Below, in pieces: positions 7,628-14,927 of a stretch of 28,909 bases of DNA (within the stretch, counting starts at the first letter, position 1; every line of letters begins with the position of its first letter). The notes beneath the pieces were generated by a model, which was given only the letters and a program-made list of their open reading frames with translations, made no database searches and was not told where the DNA came from. The DNA comes from UBA1181 sp045113275 (lineage in GTDB: Bacteria > Bacteroidota > Bacteroidia > Bacteroidales > Paludibacteraceae): NCBI GenBank assembly GCA_045113275.1, contig JBGUIU010000313.1, positions 1 through 28,909 of the forward strand. The letters run 5' to 3'. The position numbers were made by a program, and so were the translations under genes.

Positions 7628-7651
7628 CGTTTTTAAAGAAACGTTTTTTTT
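7628..7651 (+). terminator. Possible weak terminator after thiL
   Basis: CGTTT (7628-7632) pairs with AAACG (7639-7643), followed directly by a run of eight T. The stem is only about 5-6 bp, so it may be leaky. It lies between thiL and the PorE-like gene; no TAnnTTTG element is visible before the latter. Confidence 0.4.
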
Positions 7652-7663
7652 GAATAAAAAGTT

Positions 7664-9637
7664 ATGCGCAGATATTTTTATTTCTTACTGATACCTCTTA
7701 TGTTATTTTCCAGTTGCTCAATTAAACAGCGATTGAAGAAGGCAGATAAAAAATATGAGGTGGGAGAGTATTATACAGCAGCATCCATGTATAATAAGAT
7801 ATATCCCAAGGTAAAATTGAAAGATCGTCCGATGAAAGCCTATTCAGCTTTCCGTTTAGGATCGTGCTATCGGTTGATCAATGAGACAGAAAGAGCAGAG
7901 CGAGCATTCTCTAATGCTGTTCGATATAATTATAAGGATTCGATTGTCTATTTGTATTATGCTGATGCGTTAAGACAGAATAAGAAGGAAAAGGAAGCCA
8001 TCGTTCAATACGATATCTATTTAGAGAAACACCCTGAGGATGTCAGGGCTATCAATGGTAAGCAGTCCGCTTTGGAGGTTGCAGAATGGCGCAAGAATCC
8101 AACACGATACAATGTCAAGAAAGCCACTTTCTTTGCTTCTAAGAAAACAGAGTTCTCTCCTTCTTTCCCTGGTGGGGATGAGGATGTCGTTTATTTTAAC
8201 TCTACAAGAGAAAATAAGGAGATAGGTGGTGGAAACAGTAAGATTACAGGTGTCAGAAATAATGACATATACACAGCCAAGCGCAATTCGTTAGGTGAGT
8301 GGGATAATCTGGAGGCGTTAGAAGACGATATAAACACTGATTTTGATGAAGGTACAGTTTCCTTCAGTGCAGATGGTAGAACGATGTTCTTTACAAGATG
8401 TTATGTGGAGAAAGGAGAAAGTAGGGGTGCACAGATCTGTTCAGTGACTCGTTCCGGTGGTAAATGGGGAAAAGTGATCGATGTAAAGCTTTCGGCAGAC
8501 AGCTCGTTGTCATTCGCTCATCCGACATTGTCTCCTGATGATAAATTCTTATATTTTGTGTCTGATATGCCAGGTGGCTATGGAGGAAAGGATATCTGGA
8601 GAAGTGAGAAGAATGGTAATCAATATGGTGCGCCAGTCAACTTAGGTCCATCAGTAAACACGCCAGGAGATGAGATGTTCCCGTATATGAGAGAAGATGG
8701 TACACTTTATTTCTCTTCTAATGGACATCCTGGTTTCGGTGGTTTGGATATATTTTATGCTACTGAGTTGGAAGATGGATCATGGGAAGTCTCTAATATG
8801 ATGTGTCCGATCAATTCCAACGGTGATGATTTTGGAATCAGTTTTGTCACAGGAAAAGAGAAAGGTATGTTCTCATCTAATCGAGGCGAGAAGAAAGGAT
8901 ATGATAAGATATATGAATTTGAACTGCCTGCGGTTGAGTTCTTAATTGATGGAAAGGTTTCGGATATGAATGGTGAGCCGTTAGGAGATGCCATTGTCCG
9001 TATAGTAGGTGATGATGGAACCAATACTAAATTACATACAAAGAAAGATGGTTCATTCAAACTGACGTTGAATAAGAATGTAAAATATGTCTTGTTAGGC
9101 AATTGTCGAGGTTACTTGAATCAGAAAGAGGAAGCCATAACGATGGGACTGGAGGATTCTAAGATGTTCCCTATTCATTTTACATTAGCTTCTCTTAGTA
9201 AGCCTGTCGGTTTGGATAATATTTTCTTTGAATTTGGTAAGGCAACTCTTACTGATGCATCTTCTACTGCATTGGATAAGTTGGTTAAGGTGCTCAATGA
9301 TAATCCTAATATCACAATAGAGATAGGGGCACATACCGACCGTATCGGTTCGGCAGATGGTAACTTGCAGTTGTCAGGAAAGAGAGCACAGTCTGTTGTC
9401 GATTATCTTATCAAGAAGGGAATTGAGGCAGAACGACTCACAGCGAAAGGATATGGTAAAACACAACCCGTTGTGGTTGATAAGGTGCTTCAGAAAAAAT
9501 ATTCGTTCTTGAAAGTAGGTGATGTGTTGGATGAGGAGTATATTGAGACACTAACAGAGGAACAAAAGGAGATCGCCGATTCAATCAATCGTAGAACGGA
9601 GTTCCGCGTGTTGAAGACGACATATAAAATGTACTAA
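7664..9637 (+). CDS. porE: PorE-like OmpA-family lipoprotein (TPR, PD40, OmpA)
   Basis: A 657-residue outer-membrane lipoprotein: signal peptide with lipobox ending at C18 (MLFSSC). In order: TPR helices at about 25-130, a PD40/WD40-like beta-propeller at about 155-420 (repeats such as SPSFPGGDEDVVYFNS, SFSADGRTMFFT, TLSPDDKFLYFVSD, DGTLYFSSNG), a carboxypeptidase-regulatory-like domain at about 426-500, and an OmpA C-terminal peptidoglycan-binding domain at about 515-650 with GAHTDR (555-560) and the NLQLSGKRA block (567-575). This domain order and length match PorE (PG1058) of the type IX secretion system. Paralogues with the same architecture exist in Bacteroidota, so the specific T9SS role is inference. 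xseB begins 1 base after its stop. Confidence 0.75.
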   Translation: MRRYFYFLLIPLMLFSSCSIKQRLKKADKKYEVGEYYTAASMYNKIYPKVKLKDRPMKAYSAFRLGSCYRLINETERAERAFSNAVRYNYKDSIVYLYYADALRQNKKEKEAIVQYDIYLEKHPEDVRAINGKQSALEVAEWRKNPTRYNVKKATFFASKKTEFSPSFPGGDEDVVYFNSTRENKEIGGGNSKITGVRNNDIYTAKRNSLGEWDNLEALEDDINTDFDEGTVSFSADGRTMFFTRCYVEKGESRGAQICSVTRSGGKWGKVIDVKLSADSSLSFAHPTLSPDDKFLYFVSDMPGGYGGKDIWRSEKNGNQYGAPVNLGPSVNTPGDEMFPYMREDGTLYFSSNGHPGFGGLDIFYATELEDGSWEVSNMMCPINSNGDDFGISFVTGKEKGMFSSNRGEKKGYDKIYEFELPAVEFLIDGKVSDMNGEPLGDAIVRIVGDDGTNTKLHTKKDGSFKLTLNKNVKYVLLGNCRGYLNQKEEAITMGLEDSKMFPIHFTLASLSKPVGLDNIFFEFGKATLTDASSTALDKLVKVLNDNPNITIEIGAHTDRIGSADGNLQLSGKRAQSVVDYLIKKGIEAERLTAKGYGKTQPVVVDKVLQKKYSFLKVGDVLDEEYIETLTEEQKEIADSINRRTEFRVLKTTYKMY

Positions 9638-9638
9638 C

Positions 9639-9830
9639 ATGGCGAAGATTAAAGATTATAAAAGTGCAATCTCTGAGTTGGAAGAGATCTTGGCTCAGTT
9701 GGAGGCGAATGAGTTGGAGATAGATGAATTGACGGTTAAAGCCAAGCGAGCAACTGAGTTGATTAAGTTTTGTAAGGAGAAGCTGTACAAAACCAATGAG
9801 GAGGTGAATGCTATCTTAAAGGATAATTAA
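9639..9830 (+). CDS. xseB: Exodeoxyribonuclease VII small subunit
   Basis: XseB binds the XseA catalytic subunit to make exonuclease VII, which degrades single-stranded DNA to short oligonucleotides. The 63 residues form the typical helical hairpin: SAISELEEILAQLEANELEIDELTVKAKRATELIKFCKEKL, with the conserved LEEIL...LE...LDEL-type pattern. It is slightly shorter than most family members. The large subunit gene is not adjacent; instead the gene lies 1 base after the PorE-like gene and must share its transcript. A strong hairpin terminator follows. Confidence 0.88.
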   Translation: MAKIKDYKSAISELEEILAQLEANELEIDELTVKAKRATELIKFCKEKLYKTNEEVNAILKDN

Positions 9831-9850
9831 TTTGATGATTCAGATAAAAT

Positions 9851-9886
9851 GAAGAAGGAGGTGTGGTGGCACCTCCTTCTTCGTTT
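9851..9886. terminator. Strong terminator after xseB
   Basis: GAAGAAGGAGGTG (9851-9863) pairs perfectly over 13 bp with 9870-9882, loop TGGTGG, followed by GTTTT. On the minus strand the stem is followed by ATTTTA, so it can also end the convergent hsp20 transcript (stop at 9920). Confidence 0.9.
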
Positions 9887-9919
9887 TCACATAGTCACGT
9901 TATGGCAAGCAACAGACTG

Positions 9920-10342
9920 TTAATGAATAGCAATCTGTTTGGTGGCCTGTTTTATCTCTTCAACACTCTGTTTTGGCATTGTAATATTCAAGATACCGTT
10001 CTCCACTTTTGCATTGATATCATCCTTGCGGATGTTATCTGGCAATTTCATCATCTCTTTGAATTGAGACGATGTAAATTCATGACGTAGATAACGGCTG
10101 TTTTTGTCCTCTTTTTTCTCTTTCTTGTTGATTTCAACGATCAGGTTATTGTCTTGGTCGATTGATATGGACAAGTCATCTTTGGACATACCCGGAATGC
10201 TCAGTTCCATTTCGTATGCCTTGTCATCCTCTTTGATGTTCATTTGTGGAGCTGTACTGATTGGATAGTTGTTCCAGTTCAAATCAAATAGATCGTTGAA
10301 TAATGTAGGAATGAAATCCTGCGATTTTCTTGCTAATAACAT
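9920..10342 (-). CDS. hsp20: Hsp20/alpha-crystallin small heat-shock protein
   Basis: A 140-residue cytoplasmic ATP-independent chaperone that binds unfolding proteins. It has a short N-terminal arm (LLARKSQDFIPTLFNDLFDL), a central alpha-crystallin domain with the usual blocks ELSIPGMSKDDLSISID and YLRHEFTSSQF, and the family signature VENGILNITMPK near residues 117-128. A Shine-Dalgarno GGAGG (plus-strand CCTCC at 10351-10355) lies 8 nt before the ATG, in contrast to neighbouring genes, which suggests strong translation. It is monocistronic and is bounded by terminators on both sides. Confidence 0.93.
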   Translation of the reverse strand: MLLARKSQDFIPTLFNDLFDLNWNNYPISTAPQMNIKEDDKAYEMELSIPGMSKDDLSISIDQDNNLIVEINKKEKKEDKNSRYLRHEFTSSQFKEMMKLPDNIRKDDINAKVENGILNITMPKQSVEEIKQATKQIAIH

Positions 10343-10350
10343 TTTTGTGT

Positions 10351-10355
10351 CCTCC
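10351..10355 (-). promoter_or_regulatory. Strong Shine-Dalgarno of hsp20
   Basis: Read on the minus strand as GGAGG, 8 nt before the ATG at 10342. Most genes in this window have only A/T-rich sequence there. Confidence 0.65.
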
Positions 10356-10520
10356 AGTTAAATTAAACATATATTTTATTTCTCTGGCTGTTGTTAGAAG
10401 CAGTCGTAATGAGTTGTTCAAATTATGTGCCAATGAGGAAATGGGGCTATAACAGGAAAAACAGTCGGTAAAAAGTAGTGTAGATATGACAAAATGTTTC
10501 CAGGTATGACTATATGTCAG

Positions 10521-10558
10521 TAAAAAGAAGAAGAGGCTGTGATGACGCAGCCTCTTCT
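10521..10558 (-). terminator. Terminator of glyA
   Basis: AGAAGAGGCTG (10529-10539) pairs perfectly with 10548-10558 around an 8-base loop. Read on the minus strand the stem is followed by TTCTTTTTAC, a T-rich tail. It lies 25 bp past the glyA stop. Confidence 0.85.
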
Positions 10559-10582
10559 CAATAGTCTATTTTGATATAGAAA

Positions 10583-11863
10583 TTACCAAGCGAATAAAGG
10601 ATAATCCTTCATGATGCTGTTTACTTTTTCGCGAACTGATTTGATATTTGCTTCGCTCTCTGGGTTAGAAAGAACAGTATCAATCATTTCAACAATCTCA
10701 ACCATCAAACTCTCCTTAGCACCACGTGTTGTGATAGCAGGGGTACCGAAACGGAGACCTGAAGTTTGGAATGCAGAACGAGTGTCAAATGGCACCATGT
10801 TCATATTGGTTGTGATGTCTGCAGAAACAAGAGCTGTTTCAGCCATCTTACCTGTCAATTCAGGGAATTTAGGACGAAGGTCGATTAACATAGAGTGGTT
10901 ATCAGTACCGCCAGAAACGACAGCGTAACCTTTGTCAACGAATGCTTGTGCCATTACAGCGGCATTCTTCTTCACTTGTGTTTGGTATTCCTTGAATTCT
11001 GGTTGAAGAGCTTCTCCAAAAGCAACAGCCTTAGCAGCAATAACGTGCTCCAATGGACCACCTTGCATACCTGGGAACACTGCAGAATTTAAGATAGAAG
11101 ACATCTTACGAATAACGCCCTTCTTTGTCACTTTACCCCATGGGTTGTCGAAGTCCTTGCCAAGAAGGATGATACCACCGCGAGGTCCACGAAGTGTCTT
11201 ATGAGTAGTAGAAGTGACGATATGTGCATATTTTAATGGATTGTCTAGCAAACCAGCGGCAATCAAACCAGCAGGGTGAGCCATATCAATCATAAGGAGT
11301 GCACCTACTTCGTCGGCGATTTTACGCATACGTGCATAATCCCATTCGCGAGAATAAGCTGAACCACCACCGATGATTAATTTAGGACGTTCTGCTTTTG
11401 CTGTTTTCTCCATTTCATCGTAATCAACACGTCCTGTCTCTTTGTTCAAAAAGTAAGGTACTGGTTTGTAGATCAAACCTGATGTGTTAACTAATGAACC
11501 GTGAGATAGGTGTCCACCGTGAGCCAAATCCAAGCCCATGAATTTGTCGCCAGGATTTAGAACTGCAAGTAGGACAGCACCATTTGCCTGAGCTCCTGAG
11601 TGAGGTTGTACGTTAGCGTACTCAGCGCCGTAAAGTTTGCAAAGGCGCTCGATTGCTAATCCTTCGCTCATGTCGACTACCTCGCAACCGCCATAGTGAC
11701 GGTGTCCGATATAACCTTCAGCGTACTTGTTGGTTAAGCAAGAACCCATTGCTTGCATAACTTGGTCACTCACGAAATTTTCTGAGGCAATTAATTCTAT
11801 GCCTTTCAGTTGGCGTTGGCGCTCCTTCTCGATAATGTCGAAAATTGCTGTGTCTCTTACCAT
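10583..11863 (-). CDS. glyA: Serine hydroxymethyltransferase
   Basis: GlyA interconverts serine plus tetrahydrofolate with glycine plus 5,10-methylenetetrahydrofolate, using pyridoxal phosphate; it is a central source of one-carbon units. The 426 residues are the normal length. Visible motifs: ELIASENFVS at 23-32, TNKYAEGYIGHRHYGGC at 44-60, PHSGAQAN at 87-94, MIDMAHPAGL at 191-200, and the PLP-binding lysine K222 in TTHKTLRGPRGG. The promoter -7 element lies at 11907-11915 and a terminator follows at 10521-10558, so the gene appears monocistronic. No glycine riboswitch or folate riboswitch is visible in the short leader. Confidence 0.97.
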   Translation of the reverse strand: MVRDTAIFDIIEKERQRQLKGIELIASENFVSDQVMQAMGSCLTNKYAEGYIGHRHYGGCEVVDMSEGLAIERLCKLYGAEYANVQPHSGAQANGAVLLAVLNPGDKFMGLDLAHGGHLSHGSLVNTSGLIYKPVPYFLNKETGRVDYDEMEKTAKAERPKLIIGGGSAYSREWDYARMRKIADEVGALLMIDMAHPAGLIAAGLLDNPLKYAHIVTSTTHKTLRGPRGGIILLGKDFDNPWGKVTKKGVIRKMSSILNSAVFPGMQGGPLEHVIAAKAVAFGEALQPEFKEYQTQVKKNAAVMAQAFVDKGYAVVSGGTDNHSMLIDLRPKFPELTGKMAETALVSADITTNMNMVPFDTRSAFQTSGLRFGTPAITTRGAKESLMVEIVEMIDTVLSNPESEANIKSVREKVNSIMKDYPLFAW

Positions 11864-11906
11864 AAGTTTACGTATATAGTCAATGTTAAATCCTTAAAAA
11901 ACTGAT

Positions 11907-11915
11907 GCAAATTTA
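11907..11915 (-). promoter_or_regulatory. Promoter -7 element of glyA
   Basis: On the minus strand this is TAAATTTGC, fitting TAnnTTTGC. The leader to the ATG at 11863 would be about 37 nt. No convincing TTG is found 19-21 bp upstream. Confidence 0.5.
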
Positions 11916-11965
11916 CTTAAAAATTTGATATGAAAGTAGTTCCGTCCTTATTTGTTGTATGAAAT

Positions 11966-11998
11966 AAAAAAGGATGTCCATTGTGGACATCCTTTTTT
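11966..11998 (-). terminator. Terminator of rpsP
   Basis: AAAAAAGGATGTCCA (11966-11980) pairs perfectly over 15 bp with 11984-11998, loop TTG. Read on the minus strand it ends in a run of six T. It lies 15 bp past the rpsP stop and could also function on the plus strand. Confidence 0.9.
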
Positions 11999-12013
11999 AC
12001 TATAAGGTTATGA

Positions 12014-12568
12014 TTATTCTGCAGCAGGAGTTTCTTCTGCTGGAGCCTCAGTTGCAGGAGCTTCTGCAGCAGCTGCAGCAGCCTCAGCCTCTTTTGCAGC
12101 AGCTTCAGCCTCAGCTTTCTTCTTAGAAACTAATTCAGCCTTAGCAGCGTTTACTGCTTTTTCAGCCTCCAAACGTTTCTTAACGTCTTCTTTCTTAGCA
12201 GTTTCTTTCTTGCTTATGAAATCTTGAGCTTTCTTATCTTTCTCAGCTATCCATGCATTGAACTTTTGTTGTGCAGCTTCTTCTGAGAATGCGCCCTTCT
12301 TAACACCACCTTTTAAGTGCTTCATTAAGTAAACACCCTTGTCACTCAAAAGATTTCTTGTAGTGTCTGTTGGTTGTGCACCGTTCTCTACCCAATACAA
12401 AGCTCTTTCGAAGTTTAAGTCAACTGTAGCAGGATTGGTGTTTGGATTGTAAGATCCAATTCTCTCAATATACTTACCATCACGTGGTGCTCTGCTATCT
12501 GCTACGACGATGTGGTAATACGCGTACCCCTTACGGCCGTGTCTTTGCAATCTAAGTTTGGTTGCCAT
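12014..12568 (-). CDS. rpsP: 30S ribosomal protein S16 with long Ala/Glu tail
   Basis: S16 is a small-subunit assembly protein. Residues 1-85 carry the family sequence (LRLQRHGRKGYAYYHIVVAD, PRDGKYIERIGSYNPNT, ERALYWVENGAQPTDTTRNLL). The protein is 184 residues, about twice the length of E. coli S16. The extra part, from about residue 95, is highly charged and then Ala/Glu-rich (KKKAEAEAAAKEAEAAAAAAE, then PATEAPAEE), probably an extended helix. Such extensions are common for S16 in Bacteroidota. The gene has its own promoter, inside the 3' end of tsaB, and its own terminator. It is not linked here to rimM or trmD. Confidence 0.95.
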   Translation of the reverse strand: MATKLRLQRHGRKGYAYYHIVVADSRAPRDGKYIERIGSYNPNTNPATVDLNFERALYWVENGAQPTDTTRNLLSDKGVYLMKHLKGGVKKGAFSEEAAQQKFNAWIAEKDKKAQDFISKKETAKKEDVKKRLEAEKAVNAAKAELVSKKKAEAEAAAKEAEAAAAAAEAPATEAPAEETPAAE

Positions 12569-12613
12569 TTTTTAAATTTTGATTAGTTAAACTTCATTAA
12601 TTATTAAAGCGGT

Positions 12614-12645
12614 GCAAAGTTATAACTTTATTTTGAATTATCCAA
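12614..12645 (-). promoter_or_regulatory. Promoter of rpsP
   Basis: On the minus strand TTG (12645-12643), a 20-bp spacer, then TAACTTTGC (12622-12614). Both halves fit the Bacteroidota consensus. The -33 half lies within the last codons of tsaB, so rpsP can be transcribed independently. Confidence 0.75.
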
Positions 12646-13347
12646 CTCTAATACTTTGTTTTTGCCAACTGTGGCGATGAAATCTTTTAAATAGATCGGT
12701 TCGAAATAAGCGACGTCTTTGAAATCCTTTTCTTGGTATGCCGATTCTGCTAAGCTAGCCATCTTTGAAGCCAATGGATTGATCTCATCTAAAAAACGTG
12801 CATTGGGGTGTGTGAGGGTGTTTTTGCATTTCCCTGCACCATTGCCGAAAAAGTATATTATATGGTTGTTTAGTAGTTCTTTATATGAGTTTTCGTCAAT
12901 GATATCTGCTGCTGTTTTTTGTATCTGATTTAGCTCTTTATTATAGAAGGATGTATATACCTCCATTCGTCTGGCATCAATCATCGGACAGAAATAGGCT
13001 TCTTTTTCTATATTGCCTGGCGTTAGTTTCTCGATAGCAGAAACAGAAATGACTTTTAAGGTGTCGATAGAGAGTAGAGGAACATCCATTCCATAGCACA
13101 ATCCTTTGGCTGTGGAAACACCAATACGCAAACCTGTATAGGAGCCTGGTCCGCTGCTAACTGCCACGGCATCAATCTTTATATCGTTATTCTTCGTGTA
13201 TTCTTGCATCTCTTGCAGATAGGATGCTAAAAGAACAGAATGGGCTTGTCCGGTTAACTGTTTTTTCTCCCAAACACATTGACCATCTATTGATAAAGCT
13301 ACGGAACAAACTTCTGTCGATGTTTCTATACAAATGATATTTGCCAT
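12628..13347 (-). CDS. tsaB: tRNA threonylcarbamoyladenosine biosynthesis protein TsaB
   Basis: TsaB is the non-catalytic partner of TsaD in the complex that transfers the threonylcarbamoyl group to A37 of ANN-decoding tRNAs. The 239 residues start with the ASKHA-type block IICIETSTEVCSVALSIDG and continue with VSSGPGSYTGLRIGVSTAKGL and PMIDARRMEVYTSFY, all diagnostic. The length is normal. It is transcribed from a promoter at 13392-13400, divergent from yicC, and its 3' end holds the rpsP promoter. It forms a pathway pair with the YciO/TsaC-like gene at 4302-4913, although the two are not adjacent. Confidence 0.94.
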   Translation of the reverse strand: MANIICIETSTEVCSVALSIDGQCVWEKKQLTGQAHSVLLASYLQEMQEYTKNNDIKIDAVAVSSGPGSYTGLRIGVSTAKGLCYGMDVPLLSIDTLKVISVSAIEKLTPGNIEKEAYFCPMIDARRMEVYTSFYNKELNQIQKTAADIIDENSYKELLNNHIIYFFGNGAGKCKNTLTHPNARFLDEINPLASKMASLAESAYQEKDFKDVAYFEPIYLKDFIATVGKNKVLELDNSK

Positions 13348-13391
13348 TTTCTCTTATTTGATGTATTAGTGGGATGCCACTCAAAATTTGT

Positions 13392-13400
13392 GCAAATTTA
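13392..13400 (-). promoter_or_regulatory. Promoter -7 element of tsaB
   Basis: On the minus strand TAAATTTGC, fitting TAnnTTTGC. No good -33 partner is seen. The short leader contains a small hairpin, AGTGG (13368-13372) with CCACT (13377-13381). Confidence 0.5.
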
Positions 13401-13420
13401 TATTATTTGTGCCGAAACTA

Positions 13421-13449
13421 TTGTTTTGAAAAAATTAAAATTAACTTTG
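13421..13449 (+). promoter_or_regulatory. Promoter of the yicC-gmk-nadD operon
   Basis: TTG at 13421-13423, an 18-bp spacer and TAACTTTG at 13442-13449. The ATG of yicC follows 28 bases later. It is divergent from the tsaB promoter. Confidence 0.55.
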
Positions 13450-13477
13450 TATCGTAAATTTTCAAAATTAGTAGATT

Positions 13478-14350
13478 ATGGTATTGTCAATGACAGGATT
13501 CGGCAAGACAACTTGCGAAGTGGGATCCAAGAAAATTACGATTGAGATTAAATCTTTGAATAGCAAACAGCTGGATTTGTTTTCTCGCGTTCCGAACTCA
13601 TATAAGGAAAAAGAATTGGAACTGCGTAATATTGTTGCTCAGAGATTAGAGAGAGGAAAGGTGGAGTTTAGTATTTATGTGGAGAACATGAATGGCGATA
13701 CGTCCACACAGATTAATCAGGCGTTAGTAGAGAATTATTATAAGCAGATCAGTGAGATGTCACAGAAACTAGGTGTGCCTGAACCAACTGATTGGATGCC
13801 TCTTTTGTTACGTATGCCTGATGTGATGAAGAGTGAGTTGCAAGAGGTGGATGAAGAGGATTGGCAGAAGGTGAAGGATGCCTTTGAAAAAGCTGTTTCT
13901 TCCTTGATAGATTTTAGAGTTCGCGAAGGGGAGTCGTTGGCGGCTGTGTTTAACCAGAAAATAGCTAATATTCGTGCTTTGTTGGCTACGATTGATCCAT
14001 TTGAAAAAGAGCGTGTGGAGAAAATCAAACAGAGAATATTGGATAACCTATCGGAGATAAAGTCTGTTGAGTATGATAAAAACAGATTTGAACAAGAGAT
14101 GATTTATTATATAGAGAAGTTGGATATCAATGAGGAGAAAAATCGTCTTCGTCAACATCTGACCTATTTTGAAGAGACAATGAAGTCGGAAGGTAATTCA
14201 GGAAAGAAATTAGGTTTCATTGCACAGGAAATAGGAAGAGAAATAAATACATTGGGATCAAAGTCCAATCATTCTGAAATGCAAAAGATTGTTGTAAAGA
14301 TGAAGGATGAGTTGGAGCAAATTAAAGAACAGGTGTTGAATGTCCTATAA
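13478..14350 (+). CDS. yicC: YicC/YloC family endoribonuclease
   Basis: A 290-residue cytoplasmic protein of the YicC family, known in E. coli and B. subtilis as an endoribonuclease acting in RNA turnover. The N-terminal domain starts LSMTGFGKTTCEVGSKKITIEIKSLNSKQLD, the family hallmark, and the C-terminal DUF1732 domain has NRLRQHLTYFEETM and KKLGFIAQEIGREINTLGSKSN (conserved Q-E-x-x-R-E-x-N-T). The length is normal. It heads a plus-strand operon: the gmk frame starts within its last codons. Confidence 0.93.
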   Translation: MVLSMTGFGKTTCEVGSKKITIEIKSLNSKQLDLFSRVPNSYKEKELELRNIVAQRLERGKVEFSIYVENMNGDTSTQINQALVENYYKQISEMSQKLGVPEPTDWMPLLLRMPDVMKSELQEVDEEDWQKVKDAFEKAVSSLIDFRVREGESLAAVFNQKIANIRALLATIDPFEKERVEKIKQRILDNLSEIKSVEYDKNRFEQEMIYYIEKLDINEEKNRLRQHLTYFEETMKSEGNSGKKLGFIAQEIGREINTLGSKSNHSEMQKIVVKMKDELEQIKEQVLNVL

Positions 14351-14357
14351 TAAGAAG

Positions 14358-14927
14358 ATGAACAAAGAGAAAATGATTATCTTTTCAGCTCCTTCGGGCT
14401 CCGGTAAAAGTACGTTGATTAATTACTTGATGTCGAAGTTTGATTGTTTGGAGTTTTCCATCTCGGCTACAAGTAGAAGTCCTCGTGGCGAAGAGAAAGA
14501 TGGTGTAGAATACTATTTCTTGTCGCCCGAACAGTTCAAAGCGAAGATTGAAGAAGGTGCATTCCTAGAGTGGGAAGAGGTTTACACGGATAAATATTAT
14601 GGAACGTTAAAGAGTGAAGTGTCTCGTATCAACAACAAGAATCATATCGTGGTGTTTGATGTGGATGTGGCAGGCGGTTGCAATATTAAAAAGATGTATG
14701 GCGCAAATGCTATGTCAATATTTATCATGCCGCCTTCGATTGCTACGTTGAAGGAACGATTGGTGAAGAGAGGGACAGATACGATGGACGTGATTAATGA
14801 TCGTGTCAATAAGGCATCATATGAAATGACTTTTTCTGATAAGTTTGACAGGATTGTTGTAAACGATGACTTAGAACAGACTAAGGCATTGATAACAAAA
14901 ATGGTTAAAGAATTCATGGAAGAATGA
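14358..14927 (+). CDS. gmk: Guanylate kinase
   Basis: Gmk phosphorylates GMP to GDP with ATP in the cytoplasm. It has the P-loop SAPSGSGKST near its N-terminus, the GMP-binding TSRSPRGEEKDGVEYYFLS block, then EWEEVYTDKYYGT, and VVFDVDVAGG. The start at 14358 gives 189 residues with MNKEKMIIFSAPSG, a short lead like other Bacteroidales enzymes. The frame is also open to an ATG at 14340, which overlaps the yicC stop by 11 bases and would add six residues; either could be used. Its stop overlaps the nadD start in an ATGA, so the three genes are translationally linked. Confidence 0.94.
   Translation: MNKEKMIIFSAPSGSGKSTLINYLMSKFDCLEFSISATSRSPRGEEKDGVEYYFLSPEQFKAKIEEGAFLEWEEVYTDKYYGTLKSEVSRINNKNHIVVFDVDVAGGCNIKKMYGANAMSIFIMPPSIATLKERLVKRGTDTMDVINDRVNKASYEMTFSDKFDRIVVNDDLEQTKALITKMVKEFMEE

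Noticed and set aside
10441..10447. Minus-strand GCCCCAT upstream of hsp20, resembling the sigma-32 -10 element
   Set aside because: No matching CTTGAAA at the right distance, and Bacteroidota are not known to use a canonical RpoH promoter.
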